NCBI GenBank assembly: GCA_023614405.1
Contig: JAJUPC010000225.1
Coordinates: 310,001 to 374,000 of the forward strand
Direction: 5' to 3'
DNA from: Avena insularis
Taxonomy: Eukaryota; Streptophyta; Magnoliopsida; Poales; Poaceae
DNA length: 64,000 bases
The translations under genes and the position numbers were made by a program. The notes under the pieces were generated by a model, which worked only from the letters and a program-made list of their open reading frames with translations, made no database searches and was not told the DNA's origin. Below are positions 10,192 to 22,542 of the stretch, piece by piece. Numbering within the stretch: position 1 is the stretch's first letter; every line of letters begins with the position of its first letter.

Positions 10192-10269
10192 TGGGCCTGG
10201 CTCATGTAACGCCCAGAACTCCCTGTTTATGTCTATTTTACCCCTAGCTCGTGGCTGGCCTATATATAT
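10192..10269 (+). promoter_or_regulatory. LTR_B core promoter (5' LTR)
   Basis: TGGGCCTGGCTCA at 10192-10204 (one base off the inverted TGGGCC pair kept in the 3' LTR) and TATATATAT at 10261-10269 in the GGCTGGCC...GCCCCCACCCC context. Confidence 0.6.
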
Positions 10270-10763
10270 GCCCCCACCCCCTCCTTGAAACCCTAGAGTT
10301 GATGATGAATGAAGGCTTGTGCCTAACCCTAGATGGGAACCCCTCTCTATAGTTAATCTATGAGTTGTACAAGGCCTTGGAGTTCGGTTGTTCGTCTCCA
10401 AGTCGTCAAGACCCTCCTCAAGTGTTTGGTCTCTCCTCATCAAGGATTCTAGTAGTGCTAGGTCTCTCCCCTTTGGGATTCTACTTGGTTGCTACTCTCT
10501 CCTTTGATTTGTATTCTATCATCCACTTGCCGATCTCTCCTTTGGTGATTCTACCTAACGGTCTCTCGCCGAGGATTATATTGGATTGGTTGTTCGAGCC
10601 AACGGGAGCAAATTGAATCGGGTTGTGTTTGCGTGTGTTTGTATCTTTACCTTGCGTTTGTGTTGCGTTCATCGTGTTCATCGGGTATCCCCTCACTCCC
10701 CGCCTCAAATCCATGAAGATCGGGCCACCCTAGGGTCAATCCCACAAAGGATCCCATATCAAC

Positions 10764-10775
10764 TGGTATCAGAGC
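10764..10775 (+). other. Primer-binding site of B (initiator Met tRNA type)
   Basis: TGGTATCAGAGC two bases after the LTR end. This matches the usual complement of the 3' end of plant initiator methionine tRNA. Confidence 0.85.
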
Positions 10776-11987
10776 TTTTGGTTGCCACTGATTTGACTTC
10801 GTTCCCCCATATCCACCATAAATTCGAAAATACCAAAAATTTTAGCCCCAATTTGCTTTTGGATCGATCTCTTGATTTGGTGAGTTGATTGTGGTTTTGG
10901 TCCATTAGAAACTTGTCCTTGGATTTGGTCTACCTTTGCCCTGCGTTTCCTAGCCCAATTTGGTCGAAATTTTCTGGATTTGAGGGTTAAAGGGCCGAAT
11001 TTCCGCTCACGAACTTGAGTTGTTCATCGTCTTTGGAACGAGCGGAGTCTCGGTCCAGGCCGGAGTCTCCGGTCGAACCGTCTCGGCCCGGAGTCTCCGG
11101 CCCCAACACACCGGAGTCTCTGGCCCTGAACAAAATTTTGACCCCTCTTCCTTTTTCGACTAATTTCCTTTGTGTGTTTATGTTTCGCCTGAGTGTCTAT
11201 CAACTAACAAGCTTCCGCAACACCAACAACACCTTGTGCTCGACATCGACACCGCGGAACTCGAACCATCCCTTCACCAACGATTGCAAGTACAACATCA
11301 CCAAAAGGTATAACTTGCACAACCGTTGTTAACCCCCCTTCTTCCTGTGTGTATTACCTAACCTATCGAGAGTAGCCCTCCTATGTTTGCCGAAGCATTG
11401 TGCGCTTGCTCTTGCATAGTCATGATATAGAGGCAATAACAAAATTGACTCCATAGTATAAAAAAAGCTTCTAAGCAAAAGAAACAAAGAAAGATACCAA
11501 TAGCTAAAGAGAGTCCAAAGCTTCTAAGCAAGAGTGCGAGCAAGAGCAAGGCAAGCGTACAAATCCGTTGCTTCTCAACCTTGTGCGAACGGGCTACGGT
11601 CTCTCCTAGCATTGGCACGACACCGAGCATTAGTCTTCGTTAGGTCCAATTTTGTTCGTTGATCATTTTTCATAGTCGTGCTAGCCACATTAATCTCCAC
11701 CGTGTGTGTATAGTCGTAGGTTCTCGTCACCCTTTTTGACCTTTTCCTTTGACTTTGTTTTGTTGGATTGTACCCACTTTTGACAATATCCTTTTCTTTT
11801 GGTTGTTCCATTTGCTATCCACCTTTCTAACCTACCACCATAGGCCTTTGTGTGTGTGTGTCTTGTGTACCCGCTATTCGCTTTGCTCTCGGCAACAACA
11901 ATCTTTCCAATCGTTGACTCCGGTGAGGCAAGGTAGCAATTACCATTCCACCAATCTCACCATATCTATCAAGTGTGTTTGTGCACC
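10776..11987 (+). other. B leader, with conserved post-PBS box and second inverted-repeat array
   Basis: No gene. The first ~110 bases hold CCATAAATTCGAAAAT, AGCCCCAATTTG and TTTGGATCGATCT, shared with C and D. A second array of CGGAGTCTCCGG units lies at 11043-11124, about 280 bases after the primer-binding site. Further on, GTCTCTCC...GGCACGACACCGAGC and the run before TAGTCGTAGG resemble the C leader closely, and CCACCATAGGCCTT with GT repeats resembles D. Confidence 0.8.
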
Positions 11988-14801
11988 ATGTCTAGGGCAA
12001 GTGGAGCTAGTGGAGATAGCAATTTCAACAACCAAGATGGCTTTGCCACGCGCCACAACTTATGGGCACAACGCCAAGAATTCAACAATCAATTTGAGCG
12101 ACTTGAGCACCGTCTTGATGATACTTTTTGAGAATTTGAGTACCGTGAGCGGCAACGTCAAGAGGAGCACCATGCTCAATTCCAAGATCTTCACCAAGCT
12201 ATTGCCAACCTTGGCAACCGACACGGTCATCGCTCAAGCTCGTCAAGTTCCTCCCGCACGCACTCCTCAAGTCGACATGGCGAGTCTTCAAGGTCACACT
12301 CCCGCCGCGGAGAACCCCACCACCATAATGGGGACCCACAAGATCGTCATCGTCGCCCTCAAGCGGTGGACCCGAATGCTCCCCAACCTCAACAACAATG
12401 ACAAGAGCATGGTCCACCACCACAACAAGCAATCATCGACGTGCACCAACCTCGAGAATGCCAAGATGAAGCTAACCATAATGATAGGCGTCGTCATCCT
12501 CCTCATGACCACCACGAGCAACGTCAACAAAATCAAGAACCGGTATGGGACACAAGTGATGATGATGAGGATGCACGCCAAGCTCGACACAATAACCGAC
12601 ATGCACAACACCACCACCGACACCGTCAAGCTATGAATGTCAATGATGCCGACCAATGGCGAAGGAGAGACTTCGAGCATCATCAAGCTCATCCACCACA
12701 ACAACCTCAAGGCAATCATGAGCCTCCTCCTCCGCCTCCACGCCCTCCAAGTGACGCAAGTATGCACCAAGAACGTCGCAACAACCACCATGAGCGTGAT
12801 GATGGCAAGTTTGGGAAGCTCAAGTTTGTTATGCCCAAGTTCAAAGGAGAAGAAAATGCTGATGCATACCTTGAATGGGAGCTCAATGTCGACAAGATCT
12901 TCTGAGTCCACAACTTTTCCGAAGAGAAGAAAGTGGCAATGGCATCTCTTGAGTTTGAGGACAATGCCAATGTTTGGTGGGAAGACTACCAAAGCAATCG
13001 TGAGAAGCAAGAAGAACCACCGGTCACCACTTGGACCGAGATGAAGAATGTGATGTATGCAAGATTTGTCCCCGAGCACTATCGCCAAGACCTCTTCGAC
13101 AAGCTACAAAACTTGAAGCAAGGCACAAAGACAATTGAAGAGTTCTATAAGGAGATGGAGATGACTATGATGAGAGCCGATGTGAAGGAGCTTGAGGAGC
13201 AAACGATCGCACGGTTCCTCAATGGTTTGAGCCGCCCAATACGCAAGATAGTCGATTTCCAACCTTACAAGACTCTCGTGAACCTTCTTCACCAAGCAAC
13301 CAAGGCCGAGCGCCACTTGCAAAAGGAACATGCTTATGAGAAGCAAAGGGCGTACTTCGCTTCAATCAACTCGAGTAGCCCCTCCAAGCCAACAAACCAA
13401 GCAACAAGCTCCTCTAAGCAAGCCAAGACACCTATGGCCTCCTCCTCCAACACAACAACGGAGAGTCAAGTAGTTTGCTACAAGTGTGGAGGAAAGGGCC
13501 ACAAGTCGTATGAGTGCATCAACACAAGAGTCATGCTAACGGATGAGAACGGCGCAACATACTCCGTGAGCGAAGATGAATTTGAAGCTATGAACCAAGC
13601 CGCTATAGCAAAAGATGCCGCAATGCAAGATGAGGACACGCTTCTATGTGAACATGATCCAAGCCCCTCACTTGTCATCGCCCAAGTCTTGACGACCAAC
13701 TCCATCCCTAGAGAGGACCAACGCCTCAACATCTTCCAAACCCGAGCCGGAATTGATGGCAAGTCCATAAAAGTTATCATTGATGGAGGAAGTTGTCACA
13801 ACCTTGCGAGCACCGATCTTTGTGAGAAACTCAAGTTACCATACATGGAGCACCCTCAGCCCTATCATGTCAAGTGGCTTGATGACAATGGCACCATTCA
13901 AATCAAACACAAGGTCCAAGTCTCCTTCAAGATTGGTCCATATCAAGACACCGTCGAGTGTGATGTCGTGCCTATGACCGTGTGTCACATGCTCCTTGGA
14001 AGACCATGGCAATACGACAAGGGCGCACTACACGATGCTACCTCCAACCAATACTCCTTCAAGTGGAATGACAAGACATTGGTGCTACAACCTATGACGC
14101 CAAGCCAAATTATCACTTCAAACATGACGTCGCTGCCCAAGATGAAACAAGCTAAGGACCCTTGTGAGATGAGTGGTGAGAGAGTGATCCACCAACACGT
14201 GAGTGAGTGCTACAAGCCCCAAATGAGTGGAAAAATCATGAGTGCCACGTCGCAAGCCACCACACGTGAGAAGAGTGATTTGAGTGTGCCCAATACTAAC
14301 AATCCATCATACAACTCTTTCTCCTTGTTGTCGGTTTTGCAGGATACCCAACCTCACCTACCACCTACAAGGAACACGCTACAAGATCTCCAACCACACC
14401 ATGATGACAAGCTCAACTTCAAGATCTTCGACCAATTTGAACAAGGCTACGACACCGGAGATCCCACAACATACAAGATCAAGACCTTGCGCACACCTTC
14501 CTCCCTATATGATCATGGAACTTCGTCGAGGACGACTCGTTTTGAAGCGGGGGGACATGATGCAGCCCAACACATGGCATTCACCATTGGTCCACACCAT
14601 GCTACATCAACCACACCCTCAAAGGTGAACTCATTCCATACCTCACCCTCCTTTGGTTATCATGTGAATGGAATCCTACTTGAGACAAGTGTCCATGCTA
14701 TGACCAGGCCCATGACCATGACACTGAGAGGAGATGACAGGAGGACCCCAGAAACCAAGACCCCCAAGCAAGAGTCCTGGAAGAGAAGACGCAAGAAGTG
14801 A
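11988..14801 (+). pseudogene. B gag-protease polyprotein (broken)
   Basis: Capsid precursor plus aspartic protease, in one frame. It starts MSRASGASGDS, then a coiled-coil-like charged stretch (EFNNQFERLEHRLDD), a His/Arg/Gln-rich basic region, the Gag core from KFGKLKFVMPKFKGEE (about 12806), a CCHC knuckle CYKCGGKGHKSYEC (13476-13517) and a protease-like IDGGSCHNLAS (about 13779). GRPWQYDKGALH and LQPMTPSQII follow, as in the C family. Pol is absent: a tail of about 130 residues leads to SRTTRFEAGG before the LTR, and the frame runs on into the 3' LTR to 14801. Premature TGA stops at 12129, 12399 and 12903 all lie in frame; CGA is the likely original, and at 12903 C2 has Arg at this place. 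Confidence 0.88.
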
Positions 14802-15569
14802 CGGACGCTAGACCGGAGTCTCCGGCCATCACACCGGAGTCTCCGGACTACACCGTAGTCTCCGGACCGTCCTCCGGTCCGGACCCAGGAACCAAGCCCG
14901 GGACAGCCAGAAGCCCCTCCCGAGGCAGGTCCAGATTGACCGAGTCTCCGGTCCGACCGAGTCTCCGGCCCGCTCGGCCTTGAGCATGTTAAGGCCTTTT
15001 GGGCCTGGCCCATGTAACGCCCAGAACTCCCTGTTTATGTCTATTTTACCCCTAGCTCGTGGCTGGCCTATATATAAGCCCCCACCCCCTCCTTGAAACC
15101 CTAGAGTTGATGATGAATGAAGGCTTGTGCCTAACCCTAGATGGTAACCCCTCTCTATAGTTAATCTATGAGTTGTACAAGGCCTTGGAGTTCGGTTGTT
15201 CGTCTCCAAGTCGTCAAGACCCTCCTCAAGTGTTTGGTCTCTCCTCATCAAGGATTCTAGTAGTTCTAGGTCTCTCCCCTTTGGGATTCTACTTGGTTGC
15301 TACTGTCTCCTTTGATTTGGATTCTATCATCCGCTTGCCGATCTCTCCTTTGGTGATTCTACCTAACGCTCTCTCGCCGAGGATTCTATTGGATTGGTTG
15401 TTCGAGCCAACGGGAGCAAATCGAATCGGGTTGTGTTTGCGTGCGTTTGTATCTTTAACTTGCGTTTGTGTTGCGTTCATCGTGTTCATCGGGTATCCCC
15501 TCACTCCCCGCCTCAAATCCGTGAAGATCGGGCCACCCTAGGGTCAATCCCACAAGGGATCCCATATCA
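14558..15569 (+). repeat. LTR_B, 3' LTR (1012 bp)
   Basis: TGATGCAGCCCAACACATGG to GATCCCATATCA, after the purine tract GAAGCGGGGGGACA. The core promoter here keeps the intact inverted pair TGGGCCTGGCCCA (15000-15012) and TATATATAA (15069-15077). Confidence 0.93.
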
Positions 15570-15777
15570 GCCTTGGTGTGGTGATGTTGCTTCATATCTG
15601 AGGATACACAACGTAGTTCCATGAAGTAGCAAGCCATCCAAAGGTAGACCAAAATCACATGAGGAAAGGAGCGAGTTAACCTTGGCTTGTAGGAGCTTGG
15701 CTCGGGCGCGAGTCATTGGTCCACTTGGGGGACTAGGTGTTGTAGATGGAGGTGCGTCCGTAGGACAGGCTGCATCA
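15570..15777 (-). repeat. C1 3' LTR, right fragment (LTR start)
   Basis: Reading leftward from 15777, TGATGCAGCC starts LTR_C just after the purine tract (CCCCCCACCTTGGG on the plus strand). The pol frame continues through it, encoding [15 protein letters not shown]. Confidence 0.9.
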
Positions 15778-18775
15778 GCTCCCCCCACCTTGGGAATGAG
15801 TCGTCCTCGACACTTAAACTTCTTAACTTCATCTTCGCCATGGTAGGGTGAGAGGTCCTTGATATTGAATGTCGGGCTCACAAGATACTTGGATGTTGGG
15901 ATATCGATGATGTAGGCATTGTTGTTGATCCTCTTGAGTACTTTGAACGGTCCATCACCTCTTGGCTTGAGTTTGGAGTCGCGGTCCGTGGGGAAGCGGT
16001 CTTTACTCAAGTGTATCCACACAAGGTCGCCTTCTTCGAAGATCATCTCTTTCTTGTTCTTGTTTAGCCTTGATGCTTGGCGAAGGACTTGTTGCTCGAT
16101 CGTAGCCCTTGTGTCTTCATGGAGTTTCTTCATTGTTTGGGCACGCTTGACAACGTCCATATTGGAACGTTCATGAAGCGGAAGTGGAAGGATATCGAGC
16201 GCGGTGAGAGGCTCGAAGCCATAGACGATCATGAACGGGCTCCTCATGGTGGTGGAGTGCTTGGCGCGGTTGTAGGCGAACTCGGCGTGTGGAATACATT
16301 CCTCCCAGTCTTTAAGGTTCTTCTTTATCAACACACGTAGGAGTGTGCCAAGGCTTCGATTGACGACCTCGGTTTGTCCATCGGTTTGAGGATGCGAGGC
16401 GGACGAGAAGAGGAGCTTGATGCCGAGCTTGGCCATTAGGGTCTTCCAGAAGTAGCTCATGAATTTGACATCGCGGTCCGAGACGATTGTTCTTGGTACA
16501 CCGTGTAGCCGAATTATTTCCCTGAAAAACAAATTTTCTACATGTGAAGCATCATCGGTCTTATGGCATGGAATGAAGTGTGCCATTTTGGAAAAGAGAT
16601 CCACTACCACAAATATAGAATCATGTCCGTGTTTAGATCTTAGCAATCCTAACACAAAGTCCATGCTAATGTCTGACCAAGGTGCATGAGGAATAGGCAA
16701 TGGCATAAAAAGACCAAAGGGGTTAGACTTAGACTTTGCTTGGATACATGTAGTGCACCATTGGACGTGGCGCTCGACATCGCGCTTCATCTTTGGCCAA
16801 AAGTAGTGAGTGGATAGCATGTCATATGTCTTGTCACGGCCAAAGTGACCCATAAGGCCTCCACCATGGGACTCTTGAAGAAGCAAAATTTGGAGAGATG
16901 ACTTCGGAATGCAAAGCTTGTTTTGTTTGAAAAGAAAACCCTTATGCAAATAGAAATCATCAATCCCTTTGTCTATTGAACATCTTGCAAAAATTGGTCC
17001 AAAGAAATGGTCGGACGCGTACAAAGATTTGATGTCATCAAGACCCAAGACATTTACTTCGAGTCGCGTAAGAAGGTTTGTGTTTTTGCGAGACAAAGCG
17101 TCCGCTACCACATTTTCTTTGCCCTTCTTGTACTTGACAATGTAAGGAAAAGATTCCATAAACTCAACCCATTTGGCGTGCCTTTTACTCAAATTGGCTT
17201 GGCCCTTAAGATATTTCAACGACTCATGGTCGGAATGGATTATAAATTCTTTGGGCCAAAGGTAGTGTTGCCACACTTGAAGGACACGAACCAAGGCAAA
17301 AAGCTCTTTGTCATAGATGGGATAGTTAAGGCGTGCGCCATCAAGTTTCTCACTATGGTATGCAATAGGACGCCCATTTTGCATAAGGGCGCCTCCAATG
17401 CCAATTCCACTAGCGTCACATTCAATCTCAAAGGTTTTTGTGAAATCCGGTAATGCAAGAAGTGGTGCTTCGGTGAGCCACTTTTTGAGCTCATCAAAAG
17501 CCTTTTGTTGTGCTTTTCCCCAAACGAACGTGACATTTTTCTTGGTCAATTCGTTGAGGGGGCAAGCAATGGTGGAAAAGTCTTTCACAAAGTGACGGTA
17601 AAAGCCAGCCAACCCATGAAAACTACGAAGTTCACTAACATTGGTCGGTATGGGCTAATCTCGTATGTCCTTAACTTTTGAGACATCAACTTCAATGCCA
17701 TTAGAAGACACAACAAAACCAAGGAAAATCAGTTTGTCTTTTGCAAAAGTGCACTTTGGGAGATTAGCATAAAGCTTTTCATGACGAAGGATTTGAAGGA
17801 CCTCCTTAACATGAGTAACATGCTCCTCTAGTGACTTGCTATAGACAAGGATGTCATCAAAGTAAACAACGACACTCTTCCCAATGAGAGATCTCAAAAT
17901 ATGGTTCATGAGGCGCATGAAGGTAGATGGGGCATTTGATAAGCCAAAAGGCATAACCAACCATTCATAGAGACCAAGCTTGGTCTTGAAGGCGTTTTTC
18001 CACTCATCACCTTCGACCATGCGAATTTGATGGTAACCACTACGAAGATCAATTTTCGAAAATATAGTGGCTCCACATAACTCATCAAGCATGTCATCAA
18101 GGCGCGGTATAGGATGTCGATAACGCACGGTGATAGCATTGATTGGACGACAGTCCATGCATAACCGCAACGTATCATCCGTTTTTGGAACTAGAATCAC
18201 GGGAACCACGCTTGGGCTAGTGCTTACTTGGATCAAACCTTTGGAGACGAGTTGGTTGATTTGTCGTTCTATCTCCTTCGTCTCCTCCGGGTTTGTGCGA
18301 TACGCGGCGCGGTTTGGGAGTGGGGCGCTGGGTATGAGGTCGATGCGGTGCTCGATTCCACGAAGAGGAGGTAGTCCATGAGGAAGCTCTTCGGGGAATA
18401 CATCTTGAAATTCCTGCAAGATAGCCATCAAAGAAGGAGGAACATTTGTCAAGTCATTAGTTCCTTGCACTAGTCCCTTGCATACAAGGACATAGTGCAA
18501 GATGGATGGGTTGTTCCGCACTTCTCTCATCTCACTTTTGGTGGCAAGAAGAACACTCTTAGTTTTTCCACTCGAGTTTGGCTTGTGGCACTCACTCACT
18601 ATAGTGTGGTTCTCTCTCTCACCACTCTTCTCACAAGGTGTTTTTGTGTATTGCGCCCTCGCTAAAGCCTTTGCATTGTTCGCAATTATTTGGCTAGGAG
18701 TCATTGGTTGCAAAACACAAGTTTTTTCAAGCCATTTGAAGGTATAAGTGTTTGAGTGACCATCATGTAAAGCAC
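15570..18775 (-). pseudogene. C1 pol: RT, RNase H, integrase and LTR-encoded tail (broken)
   Basis: Read from 18775 leftward: linker LQPMTPSQIIANN; reverse transcriptase with [26 protein letters not shown] and catalytic [11 protein letters not shown] (YFDD at 17853-17864); RNase H with [14 protein letters not shown] and ADALSRK; integrase with HHCC zinc region (GGGLMGHFG...CTTCIQAK), [16 protein letters not shown] and QTEVVNR (D,D35,E intact); then [12 protein letters not shown], a [16 protein letters not shown] module and [17 protein letters not shown] at 17655-17657 replaces the Trp codon of C2 and splits the frame; both sides are otherwise open in the same frame. C2 is inserted upstream at 18776, separating pol from gag-protease. 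Confidence 0.9.
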
Positions 18776-19720
18776 TGTTATGGGGAACCCCTTGGGGTGG
18801 CCCGATCTTTCACGAACTCCCGCGGAACGCGAGGGGAAAGCGGTGGTCGGGGGAAGAAGGGATGAAAACCACGAACACACGCACGCAAAACACGATACAC
18901 GCCGATATCTCACACCGGTGGCAACCGGTCCAACATAATCTCTAGGATCGGTGTTGGGCGAAGCTCTCTCTCCACGCCAACAACGGGGGACGAGGTGCTT
19001 GGTGAGATCTTGACTACTTGGGGGGCGAGAAACCGAGAACCCAAGGGCTTGTACAACTTGAACGCACTAGGCAAGATCCAAGAGGAGGGTGGACAATAGG
19101 TGCTCCTTGGTAGGAGCATGAGACCAATAGATTAAAAGATCCTCAAAGGGGCGTCTTAATCTATCATTATCCAAGTCTAGGGTTTACATATGAGGGGTGG
19201 GGCTTTATATAGGCCAACCACTTAAACAGGGGTAGTTCTGGAATAAAACTGGAAGTTTGGGGCGAAATTGGGGGTTACATGGGCCAGGCCCAAAAGGCTT
19301 TAACATGCCTGGCGACGGTCAGTCCGGAGACTCCGGTCTGGACCGGAGACTCCGGTCAATCTCCGGACCCGTCTCTGGAGGGGGCTTCTGGCTGTCCCGG
19401 GCTTGGGTCTCCGGTCTGGACCGGAGGAAGGTCCGTAGACTCCGGTGTAGGAGACCGGAGATTCCGGTGTGCAGAGCTCCAGCATCTTCTTCTCCTGGCC
19501 CTGCTTCCTTGGTGGCTTGGGGTGGTGGTGTTACTTCATATCTGAGGATACACAACGTAGATGCATGAAGTAGCAAGCCATCCAAAGGTAGACCAAAATC
19601 ACATGAGGAAAGGAGCGAGTTAACCTTGGCTTGTAGGAGCTTGGCTCTCAAGCAGTCATTGGTCCACTTGGGGGACTAGGTGTTGTAGATGGAGGTGCGT
19701 CCGTAGGACGGGCTGCATCA
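18776..19720 (-). repeat. LTR_C, 3' LTR of C2 (945 bp)
   Basis: On the plus strand it runs TGTTATGGGG to GGGCTGCATCA, so in sense TGATGCAGCCCGTCC to CCATAACA. It includes the CGGAGACTCCGG array (about 19320-19465). Near 19655 it reads CTCTCAAGCAGTC where the 5' LTR copy (about 34317) reads CTCGGGCGCGAGTC; this breaks the LTR-encoded GPMTRARAK motif. Confidence 0.93.
19204..19292 (-). promoter_or_regulatory. LTR_C core promoter (C2 3' LTR)
   Basis: TATATAAA (19204-19211, minus strand) and the inverted pair TGGGCCAGGCCCA (19280-19292). The array starts about 30 bp further upstream in sense. Confidence 0.65.
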
Positions 19721-22542
19721 GCTCCCCCCCCTTGGGAAAGAGTCGTCCTCGACTCTTCGACCTTCTCAACTTCATCTTTGCCATGGTAGGGTGAGAGGTC
19801 CATGACATTGAATGTCGGGCTCACAAGATACTTGGATGTTGGGATATCGATGATGTAGGCGTTGTTGTTGATCCTCTTTAGTACCTTGAACGGTCCATCA
19901 CCTCTTGGCTTGAGTTTGGAGTCGCGGTCCTTGGGGAAGCGATCTTTACTCAAGTGTATCCATACAAGGTCGCCTTCTTCGAAGATCATTTCTTTCTTGT
20001 TCTTGTTGAGCCTTGATGCTTGGCGAAGGACTTGTTTCTCGATTGTAGCTCTTGTGTCTTCATGGAGTTTCTTCATTGTTTGGGCACGCTTGACCACGTC
20101 CATATTGGCACGTTCATGAAGCGGAAGTGGAAGGATATCGAGCGCGGTGAGAGGCTCGAAACCATAGACGATCATGAACGGGCTCCTCATGGTGGTGGAG
20201 TGCTTGGCACGGTTGTAGGCGAACTCGGCGTGTGGAATACATTCCTCCCAGTCTTTAAGGTTCTTCTTGATCAACACACGTAGGAGTGTTCCAAGACTTC
20301 GATTGACGACCTCGGTTTGTCCATCGGTTTGAGGATGCGAGGCGGATGAGAAGAGGAGCTTGATGCCGAGATTGGCCATGAGAGTCTTCCAGAAGTAGCT
20401 CATGAATTTGACGTCGCGATCGGAGACGATTGTTCTTGGTACACCGTTAGCCGAATTATTTCCCTGAAAAACAAATTTGCTACATGTGAAGCACCATCGG
20501 TCTTATGGCATGGAATGAAGTGTGCCATTTTGGAAAAACGATCCACTACCACAAATATAGAATCATGTCCATGTTTAGATCTAGGCAAACCTAACATAAA
20601 GTCCATGCTAATGTCCGACCAAGGTGCATGAGGAATAGGCAATGGCATATAAAGACCAAAGGGATTAGACTTAGACTTAGCTTGGATACATGTAGTGCAT
20701 CGTTGAACGTGGCGCTCCACGTCGCGCTTCATCTTTGGCCAAAAGTAGTGAGTGGATAGCATGTCGTATGTCTTGTCACGGCCAACGTGACCCATAAGGC
20801 CTCCACCATGGGACTCTTGAAGAAGCAAAATTTGGAGAGACGACTTCAGAATGCAAAGCTTGTTTTGTTTGAAAAGAAAACCCTTATGCAAATAGAAATC
20901 ATCAATCCCTTTGTCTATTGAACATCTTGCAAAAATTGGTCCAAAGAAAGGGTCGGACGCGTACAAAGATTTGATGTCATCAAGACCCAAGACATTTACT
21001 TCGAGTCGCGTCAGAAGGTTTGTGTTTTTGCGAGACAAAGCGTCCGCTACCACATCTTCTTTGCCCTTCTTGTACTTGACAATGTAAGGAAAAGATTCCA
21101 TAAACTCAACCCATTTGGCGTGCCTTTTACTCAAATTGGCTTGGCCCTTAAGATATTTCAACGACTCGTGGTCGGAATGGATGATAAATTCTTTGGGCCA
21201 AAGGTAGTGTTGCCACACTTGAAGGACACGAACCAAGGCAAAAAGTTCTTTGTCATAAATGGGATAGTTAAGGCGTGCGCCATCGAGTTTCTCACTATGG
21301 TATGCAATGGGACGCCCATTTTGCATAAGGACGCCTCCTATGCCAATCCCACTAGCGTCACATTCAATCTCAAAAGTTTTTGTGAAATCCGGTAATGCAA
21401 GGAGTGGAGCTTCGGTGAGCCTCTTTTTGAGCTCATCAAAAGCCTTTTGTTGTGCTTTCCCCAAACGAACGTGACATTTTTCTTGGTCAATTCGTTGAGG
21501 GGGCAAGAAATGGTAGAAAAGTCTTTCACAAAGCGACGGTAAAACCCAGCCAACCCATGAAAACTACGAAGTTCACTAACATTCGTGGGTATGGGCCAAT
21601 ATCGTATGTCCTTAACTTTTGAGACATCAACTTCAATGCCATTAGAAGACACAACAAAACCAAGGAAAATGAGCTTGTCTTTTGCAAAAGTGCACTTTGG
21701 GAGATTAGCATAAAGCTTTTCATGAAGAAGGATTTGAAGGACCTCCTTAACATGAGTAACATGCTCCTCTAGTGACTTGCTATAGACAAGGATGTCATCA
21801 AAGTAAACAACGACACTCTTCCCAATAAGAGATCTCAAAATATGGTTCATTAGGCGCATGAAGGTAGATGGCGCATTTGATAAGCCAAAAGGCATAACCA
21901 ACCATTCATAGAGACCAAGCTTGGTCTTGAAGGCGGTTTTCCACTCATCACCTTCGGCCATGCGAATTTGATGGTAACCACTATGAAGATCAATTTTCGA
22001 AAATATAGTGGCTCCACATAACTCATCAAGCATGTCATCAAGATGCGGTATAGGATGTCGATAACGCATGGTGATAGCATTGATTTGACGGCAGTCCATG
22101 CATAACCGCAACGTATCATCCGTTTTTGGAACTAGAATCACGGGGACCGCGCTTGGGCTAGTGCTTACTTGGATCAAACCTTTCGAGACGAGTTGGTTGA
22201 TTTGTCGTTCTATATCCTTCGTCTCTTCCGGTTAAATGCGACTGTGGCGTTTGGGAGTGGGGCGCCGGGTATGAGGTCGATGCGGTGCTCGATTCCACGA
22301 AGAGGAGGTAGTCCATGAGGAAGCTCTTCGGGAAATACATCTTGGAATTCCTGCAAAACAGCCATCAAAGAAGGAGCAACATTTGTCAAGTCATTAGTTC
22401 CTTGCGCTAGTCCCTTGCATACAAGGACATAGTGCAAAATGGATGGGTTGTTCCGCACTTCTCTCATCTCACTTTTGGTGGCAAGAAGAACACTCTTAGT
22501 TTTTCCACTCGAGTTTGGCTTGTGGCACTCACTCACTATAGT
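19648..22542 (-). pseudogene. C2 pol: RT, RNase H, integrase (frameshifted)
   Basis: Same domain order as C1 pol: RT with [13 protein letters not shown] and YFDD; RNase H with [11 protein letters not shown]; integrase with the HHCC region and D,D35,E residues. At least three frame changes compared with C1: near 22235 (rearranged bases at the segment after ATPLPNR-type sequence), near 21460 (one base lost in a C run) and near 20448 (one base lost by the IRLHGVP segment). The last frame ends GPMTA at 19648, inside the LTR. It is more damaged than C1 pol although C2 is the younger insertion. Confidence 0.88.

Larger units (their letters stand above)
9740..10761 (+). repeat. LTR_B, 5' LTR (1022 bp)
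   Basis: TGATGTAGCCCAACACATGG to GATCCCATATCA. Matches the 3' LTR at 14558-15569. Confidence 0.93.
9740..15569 (+). mobile_element. B: non-autonomous gag-protease LTR retrotransposon (5830 bp)
   Basis: Two LTRs of about 1.02 kb flank a leader and a gag-protease ORF that runs straight to the polypurine tract, with no RT, RNase H or integrase. Flanks are GGCTT (9735-9739) and GCCTT (15570-15574), a 5-bp target duplication with one mismatch. Deleting B and one flank restores the uninterrupted LTR_C sequence seen near 38705-38720. A gag-only element driven by an autonomous relative is a known theme in CRM elements (noaCRR in rice). By eye the LTRs differ at roughly 2-3% of positions outside the array. 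Confidence 0.9.
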
